Shown here piece by piece: positions 17,304 to 26,180 of a DNA stretch of 64,000 nt. The stretch is taken from the NCBI RefSeq assembly GCF_004197395.1, contig NZ_SELS01000041.1:1-64000 (forward strand). The letters run 5' to 3'. Below the pieces are notes generated by a model that saw nothing but the letters and a program-made list of their open reading frames with translations, did not search any database and was not told the DNA's origin. Source of the DNA: Paraburkholderia sp. UYCP14C. GTDB lineage: Bacteria > Pseudomonadota > Gammaproteobacteria > Burkholderiales > Burkholderiaceae. The translations under genes were made by a program, and so were the position numbers. Positions within the stretch are counted from its first letter, which is position 1. Every line of letters begins with the position of its first letter.

Positions 17304-18548
17304 ATGTCTGACCAAACAGGTAGTGAATCCATCGCGATATCCGTCGAACCCGGCAACCCATCCCCGTTGCGGCAGGTCCTGACGTCGAGACTCTTTCTTG
17401 GCTCTACGGTTGCGATGTTTCTGTCGGGTCTTGGCGTGTCTGCGGCAGCACCGCAGATCGTGCTGTTTCTGGTCAAGGAACTCGGCGCTTCGCTCCAGTT
17501 GGCGGGGTTCTTTTACTTGACCAGTCTCGCGGCTCCGGTTGCGGGGTATTTCGTCGGTCGCTACTCCGACCGGACAGGGAATCGACTTGGTCTCTTCCGC
17601 CTCTGTGCTGTCGCAGGATTCGTGGGGTGGGCCGCGGTGGCCCTCTCGACTTCGGTCTGGGTGCCGTTCGTCATCGCCATCGTCTTGCTCGCTTTCTCCG
17701 GCGCGACCGCTTCGCAAATTTTCGCGGCTGTCCACGATGAACTTGACGAGAAGCCCCATGACGCGAACGAGAGCGTCGTTGCCATCATCCGCATGGCGCT
17801 TACCGGCGGCTGGATCGTCGGACCTGTGTTGGGAGCGTCGGTGGCGGCGGCCTATGGCCTTCGGATCATGCTATGGATGACCGCTGTTTGCGCGCTTCTT
17901 CAGATCGTGCCGCTCGGCGCGCTGAAACCGGCCGTCAAGCTCCAACCCCAGTCGGCGAGTGCGCCTGCAAATCATGCAAGTCTTCGCGCCATGCTTCCGC
18001 TGCTGACGTTTACGGGACTGTTCGTATTGGTCTATGCAGGGGAGCCGGTGAAGTACGGCTTTCTGCTGGTCTATATGGAGGAACACCTGAAGCTCAGTCC
18101 CGCCGTACGAGGGGCGGTCATCGGGATTCAGCCGTTCATCGAGTTGCTGATCATGCCGTTTAGCCTCGGGCTCGGTCGTAAGCTCGGCAATGCGGGGCTG
18201 ATGTGCGTCGCAGCCGCTCTGGGGGTGTTCGCCAACCTGTGTTTCGCACTCTGGCCTTCCGCAGCCGGCATGTTTGCCGGACAGATTCTCATGGGCGGCG
18301 TTTGGGGCATTTTTATGGTTCTGGGCATCATCGTGGCTCAACGCTTACTGCCGAACGCGGTGGCGACGGCGTCGGCAATCTTCATGAGCTCGACGGCGCT
18401 TGCGTCGGCGCTGGGCGGTTTGGCGGGCGGTCTCGGGGTCGCGTTGTTGGGCCTTCCGAACGTTTTCCTGCTACCCGCGTTTTTCTCCGGTATCGCCGTT
18501 ATCGGACTAGCACTGATCGCACGGGCGAAAAGCTTCGGCGCGTACTGA
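17304..18548 (+). CDS. MFS sugar efflux transporter, SetA-like
   Basis: 414 residues with twelve predicted membrane helices. The loop after helix 2 has GYFVGRYSDRTGNRLG, the MFS A-motif in the form seen in Set (sugar efflux) transporters. Codon choice is visibly less GC3-biased than in neighbours (many ggt, ctt, gtt codons), which hints at horizontal acquisition. The ATG at 17304 was preferred over 17181, which adds 41 non-conserved residues. A LacI-like operator upstream suggests sugar-responsive control. Confidence 0.82.
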   Translation: MSDQTGSESIAISVEPGNPSPLRQVLTSRLFLGSTVAMFLSGLGVSAAAPQIVLFLVKELGASLQLAGFFYLTSLAAPVAGYFVGRYSDRTGNRLGLFRLCAVAGFVGWAAVALSTSVWVPFVIAIVLLAFSGATASQIFAAVHDELDEKPHDANESVVAIIRMALTGGWIVGPVLGASVAAAYGLRIMLWMTAVCALLQIVPLGALKPAVKLQPQSASAPANHASLRAMLPLLTFTGLFVLVYAGEPVKYGFLLVYMEEHLKLSPAVRGAVIGIQPFIELLIMPFSLGLGRKLGNAGLMCVAAALGVFANLCFALWPSAAGMFAGQILMGGVWGIFMVLGIIVAQRLLPNAVATASAIFMSSTALASALGGLAGGLGVALLGLPNVFLLPAFFSGIAVIGLALIARAKSFGAY

Positions 18549-18735
18549 CGTCGCCTGGTCCGCAAGCAGCTCCACCTGCGAAACAGACGTGGCGCCCACG
18601 CACGTCGAAGTACGAGGCTTCGCTGCCGTTCCCGGCACCCGCAAGCGACCGGCCGGACCGCGCGCTGCGCCGCTCCACCGTCCAGCAATGCTCCGAGCGG
18701 CCCTCTCGGGGCGTCCCCGGCCGCTCAACGCGTGG

Positions 18736-19125
18736 CTACAACGGGGAGCTGTACTGGCAAAGCCCATTGCCGAACGACCAGTTCTCCTTCTCGACCTCGA
18801 CGAGATTGATGAACACATCCTCGGGCCGCACGCCCGGCGACTTCCCGAGTTCATCGACGATGCGCCGGTACAGCGCCTTCTTCTGCTCGACCGAGCGCGT
18901 GTTGCTGACGGTCAGCTGGATCACGACCAGATCGTCGCCGCGCTCGATGTTCAGGTACTGCCGGTCGTAGATCATGTTGTCGGGCGTGTGCTCGGTGATC
19001 AGCATGAACATGTCGTCCTTCGGCACGTTGAACGTGTCCACCAGCGAGCGCTGGATGCCGGCGGTCAGCGCGTGGCGATAGTCGGCCGGCTTGCCGGCGC
19101 GCAGGGAGATTCGGGTCAGCGGCAT
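18736..19125 (-). CDS. Tautomerase-superfamily protein
   Basis: 129 residues. Met is followed by Pro (MPLTRISLR), the catalytic N-terminal proline of the tautomerase superfamily after Met removal. The length and the FNVPKDDMFMLITEH and NTRSVEQKKALYRRI segments fit the longer fused-type family (malonate semialdehyde decarboxylase-like), not the 62-residue 4-OT. Substrate is unknown. It is divergent from a LysR gene across a 98-base gap, its likely regulator. Confidence 0.85.
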   Translation of the reverse strand: MPLTRISLRAGKPADYRHALTAGIQRSLVDTFNVPKDDMFMLITEHTPDNMIYDRQYLNIERGDDLVVIQLTVSNTRSVEQKKALYRRIVDELGKSPGVRPEDVFINLVEVEKENWSFGNGLCQYSSPL

Positions 19126-19201
19126 GATGGGCTCCTTGTTGCGGTGTTGGGTTAAACACAGCTTAGGCGGGCTCGGTCATAATAAACAGATATCCATGCC
19201 T

Positions 19202-19225
19202 ATTTCATCCATTTCAATCTGAAAT
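19202..19225. promoter_or_regulatory. Inverted repeat overlapping the LysR start codon
   Basis: ATTTCA-ATC-TGAAAT (19211-19225) is a perfect repeat, with another ATTTCA at 19202. It covers the ATG at 19224. No Shine-Dalgarno sequence is visible there, so the repeat may combine operator and translation control. Confidence 0.5.
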
Positions 19226-20075
19226 GAAAGTCCTCGATCTCGATGCGGTGCGGGCCTTCGTGCTGGTCGCCGATCTGCGTAGCTTCACGCGCGCCGCGGA
19301 CGCGCTCGACACGACACAATCGGCCGTCAGCCTGAAGTTGAAGCGACTGGAGGCACACCTCGGCAAGCAGTTGCTGGAGCGCACGCCGCGCGTGGTGCGC
19401 CTGTCCGCCGACGGCCACGCGTTTCTCGGCGCCGCGCGCGAGTTGCTGAACGCGCACGAGCGCGCGCTCGGCGCGCTCTCGGTGGAGCGGCGCCGGCTCG
19501 TGCTGGGGCTCAGCGAGCACGTCGCGGGACCCGATCTGCCGCAATTGCTCGGCCGGCTCAACGCGCACGATCCGGGTCTCGTGGTCGAGCTGCATATGGG
19601 AACGTCGGCGGCGCTGCTCGCGCAGTTCGACGAACGTCGGCTCGATGCGGCGATCGTTCGCTACGGCGCCGACGAACCGCCGCGCGACGATGCGCAGGCG
19701 CTGTTCAGCGAACCGCTCGGCTGGCTCGCGACGCCGACGTGGCTGCCGCGCGCCGGTGAGCCGCTGGCGCTCGCGCTGTTGAGCCCGCCGTGCAACGTGC
19801 GCGACGTCGCGCTGCGCACGCTGACGGCGGCGGGAGTCGCATGGCAGGAGGTGTTCGTGGGCGGCGGCGTCGCGGCGGTTGGCGCGGCCGTGGCCGCTGG
19901 GCTCGCCGTGTCGCCGCTCGCGCGCCGGGTCGCGCCGCGCGGTCTGATCGATGTCGGCGCGCGGCTTGGCCTGCCAGCGCTAGCAGAATCGCGCGTGACG
20001 TTGCATTCGCGCGTGCGCGAGCCGCGCTCGGCCGAAACACTGCGGCTGCTCGCAAACGGCCTCGCCGCGGCATGA
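19224..20075 (+). CDS. LysR-family transcriptional regulator
   Basis: 283 residues. The HTH is in MKVLDLDAVRAFVLVADLRSFTRAADALDTTQSAVSLKLKRLE (motif ADALDTTQSAVSLKLKRLE, ~30-48). The effector domain follows and is short and Ala/Arg-rich. It is transcribed divergently from the tautomerase gene. The ATG lies inside a perfect inverted repeat and lacks a visible ribosome-binding site, which suggests autoregulation and weak translation. Confidence 0.9.
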   Translation: MKVLDLDAVRAFVLVADLRSFTRAADALDTTQSAVSLKLKRLEAHLGKQLLERTPRVVRLSADGHAFLGAARELLNAHERALGALSVERRRLVLGLSEHVAGPDLPQLLGRLNAHDPGLVVELHMGTSAALLAQFDERRLDAAIVRYGADEPPRDDAQALFSEPLGWLATPTWLPRAGEPLALALLSPPCNVRDVALRTLTAAGVAWQEVFVGGGVAAVGAAVAAGLAVSPLARRVAPRGLIDVGARLGLPALAESRVTLHSRVREPRSAETLRLLANGLAAA

Positions 20076-20119
20076 AGCCACCACTGATGCCGCGGCATGC
20101 CGCGCCGCTCGAAGCAGCT

Positions 20120-20806
20120 TCAGTGGATGATCGGCGGCAGCGAACCGCTGCTGGCGGTCGCCGGATTGGGCACGGAGCCCATCGGTGCGATGTCGCTAAC
20201 GTTTGCGGACGCGTCCGACGAAGTCTGCACGGCGGGTCTGATCGGATTCGGACGGGAAACCGCCGGCTTCGCCGCAACCTTGTCCACATGCGGACGCGCG
20301 CCGCGAGTTACCGGGAAATCGGCGTGCACGACCTTGCCCTGAGCCGGCTTCGCGTGGGCCAGTTGCACATGCGATTGCGCGTGTTTCGCACCCTGCGCGG
20401 CAACCACGCCGTGCGACCGGTTCTGGCCCGAGGCCGCGACTTTCATACCGCCCTGCGCGCCGCCTCTCACGTGCCCGCCAGCCGCGAGATGCTTCACGCC
20501 GCCACCATGCGCCGCGAGTTTGCCGCCGTGGCCCGCGCCGGCCGACGCGACATGGGGCACCCCGTGCCGGACACTCGCCGTCTGCTGCGGATGCCCGCCG
20601 GCCTTGGTCTTGATTCCGCCTTTGGCGCCAGCCTTCACCTTCACCGCCTGGGTCTTTTTCCGCGCGTGCGCCTGCGTCGTAACGTGGCCGCTGGCGACAT
20701 GCCCGCTCGCCTCCGGCGGATTCCACACTTCCGCATAACCGGCAGCCAACGCCACTTCCGATACACACCACACGGCCAGCGCCGCTGCTACTGCTCGAAC
20801 CCGCAT
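20120..20806 (-). CDS. Exported His/Ala/Gly/Lys-rich low-complexity protein
   Basis: 228 residues. A signal peptide covers residues 1-22 (MRVRAVAAALAVWCVSEVALA). The remainder is biased to His, Ala, Gly, Val and Lys (for example GHGGKLAAHGGGVKHLAAGG). There is no recognisable domain. AGGAG precedes the ATG at 20806. The His-rich composition might bind metals or polyanions, but nothing supports that directly. It is divergent from the toxin-antitoxin pair at 20919. Confidence 0.65.
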   Translation of the reverse strand: MRVRAVAAALAVWCVSEVALAAGYAEVWNPPEASGHVASGHVTTQAHARKKTQAVKVKAGAKGGIKTKAGGHPQQTASVRHGVPHVASAGAGHGGKLAAHGGGVKHLAAGGHVRGGAQGGMKVAASGQNRSHGVVAAQGAKHAQSHVQLAHAKPAQGKVVHADFPVTRGARPHVDKVAAKPAVSRPNPIRPAVQTSSDASANVSDIAPMGSVPNPATASSGSLPPIIH

Positions 20807-20918
20807 CTGCTGCTTCTCCTGATCGACGACTGCCAAAACGAGCCGGGATTATATTCTCTTGCAAAAATCCACTTATGGACTAATATCATTAAAAAGTACA
20901 CATAGGGACTTACCCGAA

Positions 20919-21356
20919 ATGGCTCACGCCGCCCGAATTTCTTCACCTGAGGCATCGCCGCGACGATCGCTTTCGGAACCCACGCTGACGCAGATGTCCG
21001 CGGCGGGTCTGCGTGCGTTTTTCAACATCGCGCGTGACTGGGACCTCAGCGCCGACGAGCAGATCGTGCTGCTCGGCAAGCCGGGCCGCTCGACGTTCTT
21101 CAAGTGGAGGCAGATGCCCGAGACCGCGCGTCTCAGCCACGACACGCTGGAGCGCCTGTCGCTGCTGCTTGGCATCTACAAGGCGCTGCAGATTCTGCTG
21201 CCGCAGCCGAGCGCCGCCGACAGCTGGGTCAAACGCCCCAACAGCGCGCCGCCGTTCGGCGGCAAACGCGCGCTGGACCGCATGCTGGCGGGCAACATCA
21301 GCGATCTCGTCGCCGTGCGCCAGTATCTCGACGCAATGCGAGGCGGCTGGGCGTGA
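20919..21356 (+). CDS. Xre/ParS-type antitoxin of a RES toxin
   Basis: 145 residues of the antitoxin Xre/MbcA/ParS group. A degenerate N-terminal HTH region (~30-70, with ADEQIVLLGKPGRSTFFKWR) precedes the C-terminal DUF2384-like toxin-binding domain (LSLLLGIYKALQILLP, then GKRALDRMLAGNISDLVAVRQYLDAMRGG). That ending, with a small C-terminal tail inserted in the toxin active site, is typical. The stop overlaps the toxin start (GTGA). The upstream region is AT-rich with repeats, suggesting autoregulation. Confidence 0.9.
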   Translation: MAHAARISSPEASPRRSLSEPTLTQMSAAGLRAFFNIARDWDLSADEQIVLLGKPGRSTFFKWRQMPETARLSHDTLERLSLLLGIYKALQILLPQPSAADSWVKRPNSAPPFGGKRALDRMLAGNISDLVAVRQYLDAMRGGWA

Positions 21357-22054
21357 CACAACCGCAATGGCAGGACCGCTGGACCAGCGCCGCGCTCGAC
21401 TGGTCGCCCGCGTATCGCGTAATTCCGACGCGCTTCCCGGCCATCAACCTGTTCGACCGTGTCGCGTCGCCGGAGGATTTCGACGCGCTGTACGCGCTCG
21501 AAGCGATGACCAACGATCGTCTGCGCACCGAAATCGGCGAACTCGATCTGGTGCCGCGCGAGGAGCGCCGTTTCGGCCCCGGCTACGGACCGATCATGGC
21601 CGCGCTCACGCATCTGAATCCGCTCGGCAGCCGCTTTTCCGACGGCACGTACGGCGTGTTCTATTGCGCGCGTTCACGCGCGACGGCGATCGCCGAAACG
21701 CGCTTTCACACCGGTCAGTTTCTCAAGGCGACTGCCGAGCCGCCGATGCGCCAGCAGATGCGTCTGTACACGGTGATCGCGCAAGGCAGCGTGGTCGACT
21801 TGCGTCGCGACCCCGAGTTCGATCCCGCGGTGCTGTCGCCCGATGATTATGTGGCCGGGCAGGCGCTGGGGCGCGCGGTACGCGCGGCGGGCGCGCCGGG
21901 CATCGTGTATCCGTCGGTGCGCGACAGCGCCGGTGAATGCCTCGCCGCGTTCCGTACGATGCTGCTGCGCGACTGCCAGCACGCGGCATACCTCGAATAC
22001 AACTGGAACGGCACCAGCGTCGATATGGTGTTCGAGCTGAATCAGGTCGGGTGA
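21353..22054 (+). CDS. RES-domain toxin
   Basis: 233 residues starting at GTG 21353, which overlaps the antitoxin stop by four bases. RES-domain features are YRVIPTRFPAINLFD (Arg), FSDGTYGVFYCARSRATAIAE (Tyr and Glu; motif YCARSRATAIAETR) and PGIVYPSVR. Characterised members degrade NAD+ or ADP-ribosylate Prs, stopping growth until neutralised by the paired Xre protein. The reading frame is open further upstream, but that is the antitoxin in another frame. Confidence 0.9.
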   Translation: MTQPQWQDRWTSAALDWSPAYRVIPTRFPAINLFDRVASPEDFDALYALEAMTNDRLRTEIGELDLVPREERRFGPGYGPIMAALTHLNPLGSRFSDGTYGVFYCARSRATAIAETRFHTGQFLKATAEPPMRQQMRLYTVIAQGSVVDLRRDPEFDPAVLSPDDYVAGQALGRAVRAAGAPGIVYPSVRDSAGECLAAFRTMLLRDCQHAAYLEYNWNGTSVDMVFELNQVG

Positions 22055-22060
22055 CGGAAA

Positions 22061-22092
22061 AGCGGCGAGGCGGCGTGCGGACTTCGGCCGCT
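22061..22092 (-). terminator. Possible terminator of the phosphatase gene
   Basis: On the minus strand AGCGGC pairs with GCCGCT around a 20-base loop and is followed by TTTTCC. It begins at the phosphatase stop codon. The stem is only six base pairs, so this is weak. Confidence 0.3.
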
Positions 22093-22829
22093 CAAGGCAA
22101 GGTCAATTCGGCTGCGCCTTCCGCGCGCGCGGCCTGAACCGAGATCGACCAACGACGCAGCGCCTGCGGCTGCACGATCGTCAACGTGCCATCGGGGCCG
22201 AACGCGCCGGTATCGATGAACACCTGCGAGCCGATCTGCGAGATGTCGGGCATTGGCGTATGGCCGCAATAGGTCAGCGACAGCCCGCGCTGCCGCAGCG
22301 GATCGCCGTTACCGAGCGCCAGCTCGCGCCCCCATAGCAACCGCTGGCGTACGTCGGCCGAAAAGTTGCCCGCGTCGAGCTCGGCATCCGAGCCGAAAAA
22401 TTCGGCGTGCAGAACATTGAAACGCGTCTTGCCGCTACCGATCACGCGCACCAGCGGCAGCGTGCGCAGATGTTCGGCGTAGTAGCGCAGACGTTCGTCG
22501 GGCACGGCGGCCGCCCACGCGCCGCCGATGCCGTACCACCACTGCCGCCGCAAGCGGCCGTCGGCGACCGCGCACAGCGCGTCTTCGTGATTGCCGAGCA
22601 CTGCGTAGAACCAGGGCTTCGCGAGCAGCGCGAGCGCCTGCTCCGAGTGCTCGCCGCGATCGACCAGATCGCCGACCGAAAACAGCCGGTCGCACGTCGG
22701 ATCGAATGCGATCTGCCGCAGCAGGTAGCGCAACGCATCGACGCAGCCGTGCAGATCGCCGACCACGAAATCGCGGCCGGCCTCGTTGGCGTCGTGATGC
22801 TGAACGAAGTTGGTGGAAGTAGTACTCAT
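22092..22829 (-). CDS. Metallophosphoesterase, ApaH/PrpA-like
   Basis: 245 residues of the calcineurin-like phosphoesterase superfamily. The metal-binding motifs are in order: GDLHG (~23), GDLVDRG (~50), GNHE (~76), and a late GHTPMPD. This is the set shared by ApaH (diadenosine tetraphosphate hydrolase) and PrpA-type serine/threonine phosphatases. The length is nearer PrpA (about 220) than ApaH (about 280). The frame is open to 22943, but homology starts at 22829. Confidence 0.85.
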   Translation of the reverse strand: MSTTSTNFVQHHDANEAGRDFVVGDLHGCVDALRYLLRQIAFDPTCDRLFSVGDLVDRGEHSEQALALLAKPWFYAVLGNHEDALCAVADGRLRRQWWYGIGGAWAAAVPDERLRYYAEHLRTLPLVRVIGSGKTRFNVLHAEFFGSDAELDAGNFSADVRQRLLWGRELALGNGDPLRQRGLSLTYCGHTPMPDISQIGSQVFIDTGAFGPDGTLTIVQPQALRRWSISVQAARAEGAAELTLP

Positions 22830-23017
22830 CTCACCATGATAATGCGACCGACGAGCATGCGTATGCGCGGTGCCTATCGTATCCGCACGCTTCATCGAGC
22901 AAGAAAGACACCAACCAACGCAAAAATGACGCTTAAACGGCAAATTCGCGGTATGCGGTATCGGCAGCGCACGTTCGCGCGAGTCACTCCTGCCGCGCGC
23001 TCGATGCGCGCCGCACG

Positions 23018-24448
23018 CTATTGCAGCGTGCGCAGCTTCGCCACCTGGTCGGTCGTGATCGTCGCCTGCGGATTGCCGAACTGCTTCGTCACGTAGTTGG
23101 TGATCGCCGCGATCTGCTCGTCGTCAAGGTGGCCGCCGAACGCGGGCATCAGCACATCCGCGTGCGCGGTCGTGCGGTTCACGCCGTGCAGAATGACCAA
23201 CGCGAGATTGTTCGGGTCGTTCGCGCCGACCGTCGAGTTCTGGATCAGCGACGGATACGCGCCCGGCGCGCTCGCGCCCACGCCCTGCCCGGTCCAGCTA
23301 TGACAGGTCGCGCAATTGGCGACGAACAGCTGCGCGCCGTTCACGCCGGTGATCGTGGTGCCGCGCATCGCGGTGACGTCGTTGGCGGGATTGCCCCATT
23401 GATGGCGAGGACGCGCGTCGCCGCCGCTCACGGCCGGCACCGAGCGCAGGTACACGACGATCGAGCGCAGATCCACCGGCGTCAGATACTGCGTGCTGTT
23501 CGCGACCACTTCGCCCATCGGGCCGGCTGCGTTCGCGCGGCCCGGCGCCGCGCCGCTCGACAGATACGACACGAGTTCGTCGTCGCGCCAGTCGCCGACG
23601 CCGCTCAGCTTGTCGGGCGTGATATTGAACGCATGCCAGCCGGCCTGCACCGCACCGGAGAACCGCGCGCTCGACTTCAGCCCCTGCATGAAATTGCGCG
23701 GTGTATGGCATTCCTCGCAATGCGCGAGCCCTTCGACCAGATACGCGCCCCGGTTCCATTCGGGGGTCTGTTTCGGGTCCGGCACGAAGCGCCCCTCGGT
23801 GAAGTTGAACATGTTCCAGAACACCATCAGCCAGCGCTGATTGAACGGGAACGTGAGGCTGTTCGCGGGCGGCGTGTAGTGAATCGGCGTGAGCGTTTTC
23901 AGATACGCGCGAATCGCTAGCACGTCCTGATCGGTCAGGCGCGTGTAGGCGGTGTACGGAAACGCCGGATAGAGCCGCTCGCCGCCTTTGCCGATGCCTT
24001 CGTGCATCGCGCGCATGAAATCGGCGTCGCTCCATTGGCCGATGCCGGTGTCGGGATCGGGCGTGATGTTCGGCGTCACGATCGTGCCGAACGGCGTGCT
24101 GATCGGCAGGCCGCCCGCGAATGGGCGCGACTTGTCGGCCGTATGGCAGGCCGCGCAATCGGCGGCACGGGTCAGGTATTGGCCGCGCTTCACGAGTTCG
24201 CCATTCGCGGCCGTGCCGGCGAGCATGGCCGGGCCGCCGGCCGACGCTTGCGCCGCGTCGTCGGCACGCGCCTGGGTGATCGGCATTTCGTCGGTGGAGT
24301 GGGCGTCCGGACCGTGCGACTCGTGCCACGCAATCGACAGCGCGAACAGCGAAAACGCGGCCGCGAGCGCGGCGCCGCCCAAGCGGCGGCGTTGGGTGAC
24401 GTGAATCTGCGCAGGGTCGGGCTGCACGCGAGAGGTGTTCTTCATCAT
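23018..24448 (-). CDS. Triheme cytochrome c subunit of a membrane sugar/alcohol dehydrogenase
   Basis: 476 residues. It has an N-terminal hydrophobic export/anchor segment (~24-40) and three heme-c sites: CAACH (98-102), CEECH (~246) and CATCH (~388). It accepts electrons from the flavoprotein encoded just upstream and passes them to ubiquinone or an oxidase. The order small subunit, flavoprotein, cytochrome matches the gamma-alpha-beta genes of the Burkholderia cepacia FAD-glucose dehydrogenase. Two adjacent ATGs allow a start at 24448 or 24445. Confidence 0.92.
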   Translation of the reverse strand: MMKNTSRVQPDPAQIHVTQRRRLGGAALAAAFSLFALSIAWHESHGPDAHSTDEMPITQARADDAAQASAGGPAMLAGTAANGELVKRGQYLTRAADCAACHTADKSRPFAGGLPISTPFGTIVTPNITPDPDTGIGQWSDADFMRAMHEGIGKGGERLYPAFPYTAYTRLTDQDVLAIRAYLKTLTPIHYTPPANSLTFPFNQRWLMVFWNMFNFTEGRFVPDPKQTPEWNRGAYLVEGLAHCEECHTPRNFMQGLKSSARFSGAVQAGWHAFNITPDKLSGVGDWRDDELVSYLSSGAAPGRANAAGPMGEVVANSTQYLTPVDLRSIVVYLRSVPAVSGGDARPRHQWGNPANDVTAMRGTTITGVNGAQLFVANCATCHSWTGQGVGASAPGAYPSLIQNSTVGANDPNNLALVILHGVNRTTAHADVLMPAFGGHLDDEQIAAITNYVTKQFGNPQATITTDQVAKLRTLQ

Positions 24449-24468
24449 TGTGGCTCTCCGGTCAGCGC

Positions 24469-26070
24469 TCAGATTTCGCGCTTCAGCTTGTCAGCCAGCT
24501 TCAGCGACAAAGCCGCGATCGTCAGCGTGCAGTTCACCGACGCGGCGCTCGGCATCACGCCGCTGCTCGCGATGAACAGGTTCGAATGATCGTGCGTGCG
24601 GCAGTCCGCGTCGACGACCGAACTCGCCGCATCGCTGCCCATGATTGTCGTGCCCATGATGTGATTGTTGGGCGCGAAGCTGTCGTCGAACGAAACCTCG
24701 GTGCCGCCGAACAGCGCCGCGATCTTCGCATACTGCTCGTGCGTATCGGCGGCGCTCTTCTTCACGTAGTCGTTGATCGAGTAGTAGATCTCGGGCTGCG
24801 CAATGCCGAGCGCGTCCTTGTGATCGGCCGACGGCACGACGCGGTTCTGCGGCTCCGGCAAATGTTCGTGAAAGCTGTTGATGTTCAGCGTGCGCGCCGC
24901 GCGGTCGCGGATCTGCCGGTCGAGCTCGGCGCCGGTCAGGCCTTTTTTCAGCAGGTCGGCGGTCACGCTCATCGTCGGCACGCCGTTCGACAGATGCAGT
25001 TTTTTCGACGCGTATTCGGAGCGGAACGCGCCGTCGCGGAAGTTGACGATCGAGGTCATTTCCATCGGGCCGCGGCCGGGCCACAGCGGTTCGTTGGCGA
25101 GAAACGTGACGCCGGTGCCGGGATGGTCCATCAGGTTGCGGCCGACCTGATCGGAGCTGTTGCCGACGCCGTGCGGGAATTTGTCGGAGCTCGACATCAG
25201 CATCAGCTTCGGCGTTTCGATGCCGTTCGCCGCAAGCACGAACAGCTTGCCGCTGACGCGTGTGCTATTGCCGTTCGGGTCCTTGTAGTGGACCGCGGTG
25301 ATGAGCCCTTTGTCGTCCGCTTCGACGCGATACACGACCGCTTCGGGAATCAGTTTTGCGCCGGCCTGCTCGGCCTTCTCCGCGTGGATCACGCCGTTGT
25401 ACATCGCGGCGATAGGGCAGATCGGCATGCAGTTGTTGTTGCCGCAGCAGGTGGGCCGCGCATCGTACGGCCGGCTGTTGCGCGCAACCGGTTCGGGCAC
25501 GACCTTGAAGCCCTGCGCGTTGAGCACGTCGCTGAAACGCTGATCCATGTACGACAGCGGTAGTTGCTGCATCGGATAGGGCTTCGAGCGCGGCGAGCCG
25601 AGATCGATCGAACTATCGGGACCGGACACGCCGAGCTGCATTTCGGCGGCCACATACCACGGCTCGAGCGTTTCGTACGGATACGGCCAGTCGCGTCCCA
25701 CGCCATACAGCTTGTGCAACTGGAAGTCCGACGGCAGCAGCCGCCACGCGGCCGCCGCCCAGTGCCACGTGGTGCCGCCGACGAGCCGCACGTATTGTGA
25801 GTTGTATGGATAATCGCCCTTCTGGATCAGATAGTTGTTCGCGGGCGCGTACTCGGGATGCGGCGCGTAAGGTGTCGACGGATACGGTGTCGCGAAGTCG
25901 GACTTGGCCGGCGAGTTGCGGAAGTTCTCGACGATCTGCCAGCGCGGAATGCGCGGCCCCGCTTCGAGCAGGATCACCGACGCGCCCGCCAGCGCCAGTT
26001 GATGCGCAACCAGACTGCCGGCGACGCCCGAGCCGACCACGACGATATCGGCGGATTGTGTGTTTGCCAT
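24469..26070 (-). CDS. FAD/3Fe-4S flavoprotein of a membrane sugar dehydrogenase (GMC family)
   Basis: 533 residues. It has an FAD-binding Rossmann motif VVGSGVAGSLVA (11-22) and the GMC oxidoreductase fold. Cys208, Cys209, Cys214 and Cys218 (CCGNNNCMPIC) have exactly the spacing of the 3Fe-4S ligands in the B. cepacia FAD-glucose dehydrogenase alpha subunit. Glucose is therefore a likely substrate, with fructose, sorbitol or gluconate as alternatives in this family. No signal peptide is present, and export probably relies on the Tat-type small subunit. The start was set at 26070, and the frame is open further upstream. Confidence 0.92.
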   Translation of the reverse strand: MANTQSADIVVVGSGVAGSLVAHQLALAGASVILLEAGPRIPRWQIVENFRNSPAKSDFATPYPSTPYAPHPEYAPANNYLIQKGDYPYNSQYVRLVGGTTWHWAAAAWRLLPSDFQLHKLYGVGRDWPYPYETLEPWYVAAEMQLGVSGPDSSIDLGSPRSKPYPMQQLPLSYMDQRFSDVLNAQGFKVVPEPVARNSRPYDARPTCCGNNNCMPICPIAAMYNGVIHAEKAEQAGAKLIPEAVVYRVEADDKGLITAVHYKDPNGNSTRVSGKLFVLAANGIETPKLMLMSSSDKFPHGVGNSSDQVGRNLMDHPGTGVTFLANEPLWPGRGPMEMTSIVNFRDGAFRSEYASKKLHLSNGVPTMSVTADLLKKGLTGAELDRQIRDRAARTLNINSFHEHLPEPQNRVVPSADHKDALGIAQPEIYYSINDYVKKSAADTHEQYAKIAALFGGTEVSFDDSFAPNNHIMGTTIMGSDAASSVVDADCRTHDHSNLFIASSGVMPSAASVNCTLTIAALSLKLADKLKREI

Positions 26071-26180
26071 CGTTTCTCTCTTCGATGCCCTGCCTGTTGC
26101 GGGCTTTGTTCGTGCGACGCTTTGCGGGTTCGGCGTGTTCGTTACCCGGCTGACGCGGCCCGCTGACGGGCTCGCGCGGC

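Noticed and set aside
18695..18726. GAGCGGCC/GGCCGCTC hairpin after the sugar exporter
   Set aside because: It could be a terminator, but it has no T-run, a long loop, and lies in GC-rich sequence where such stems arise easily.
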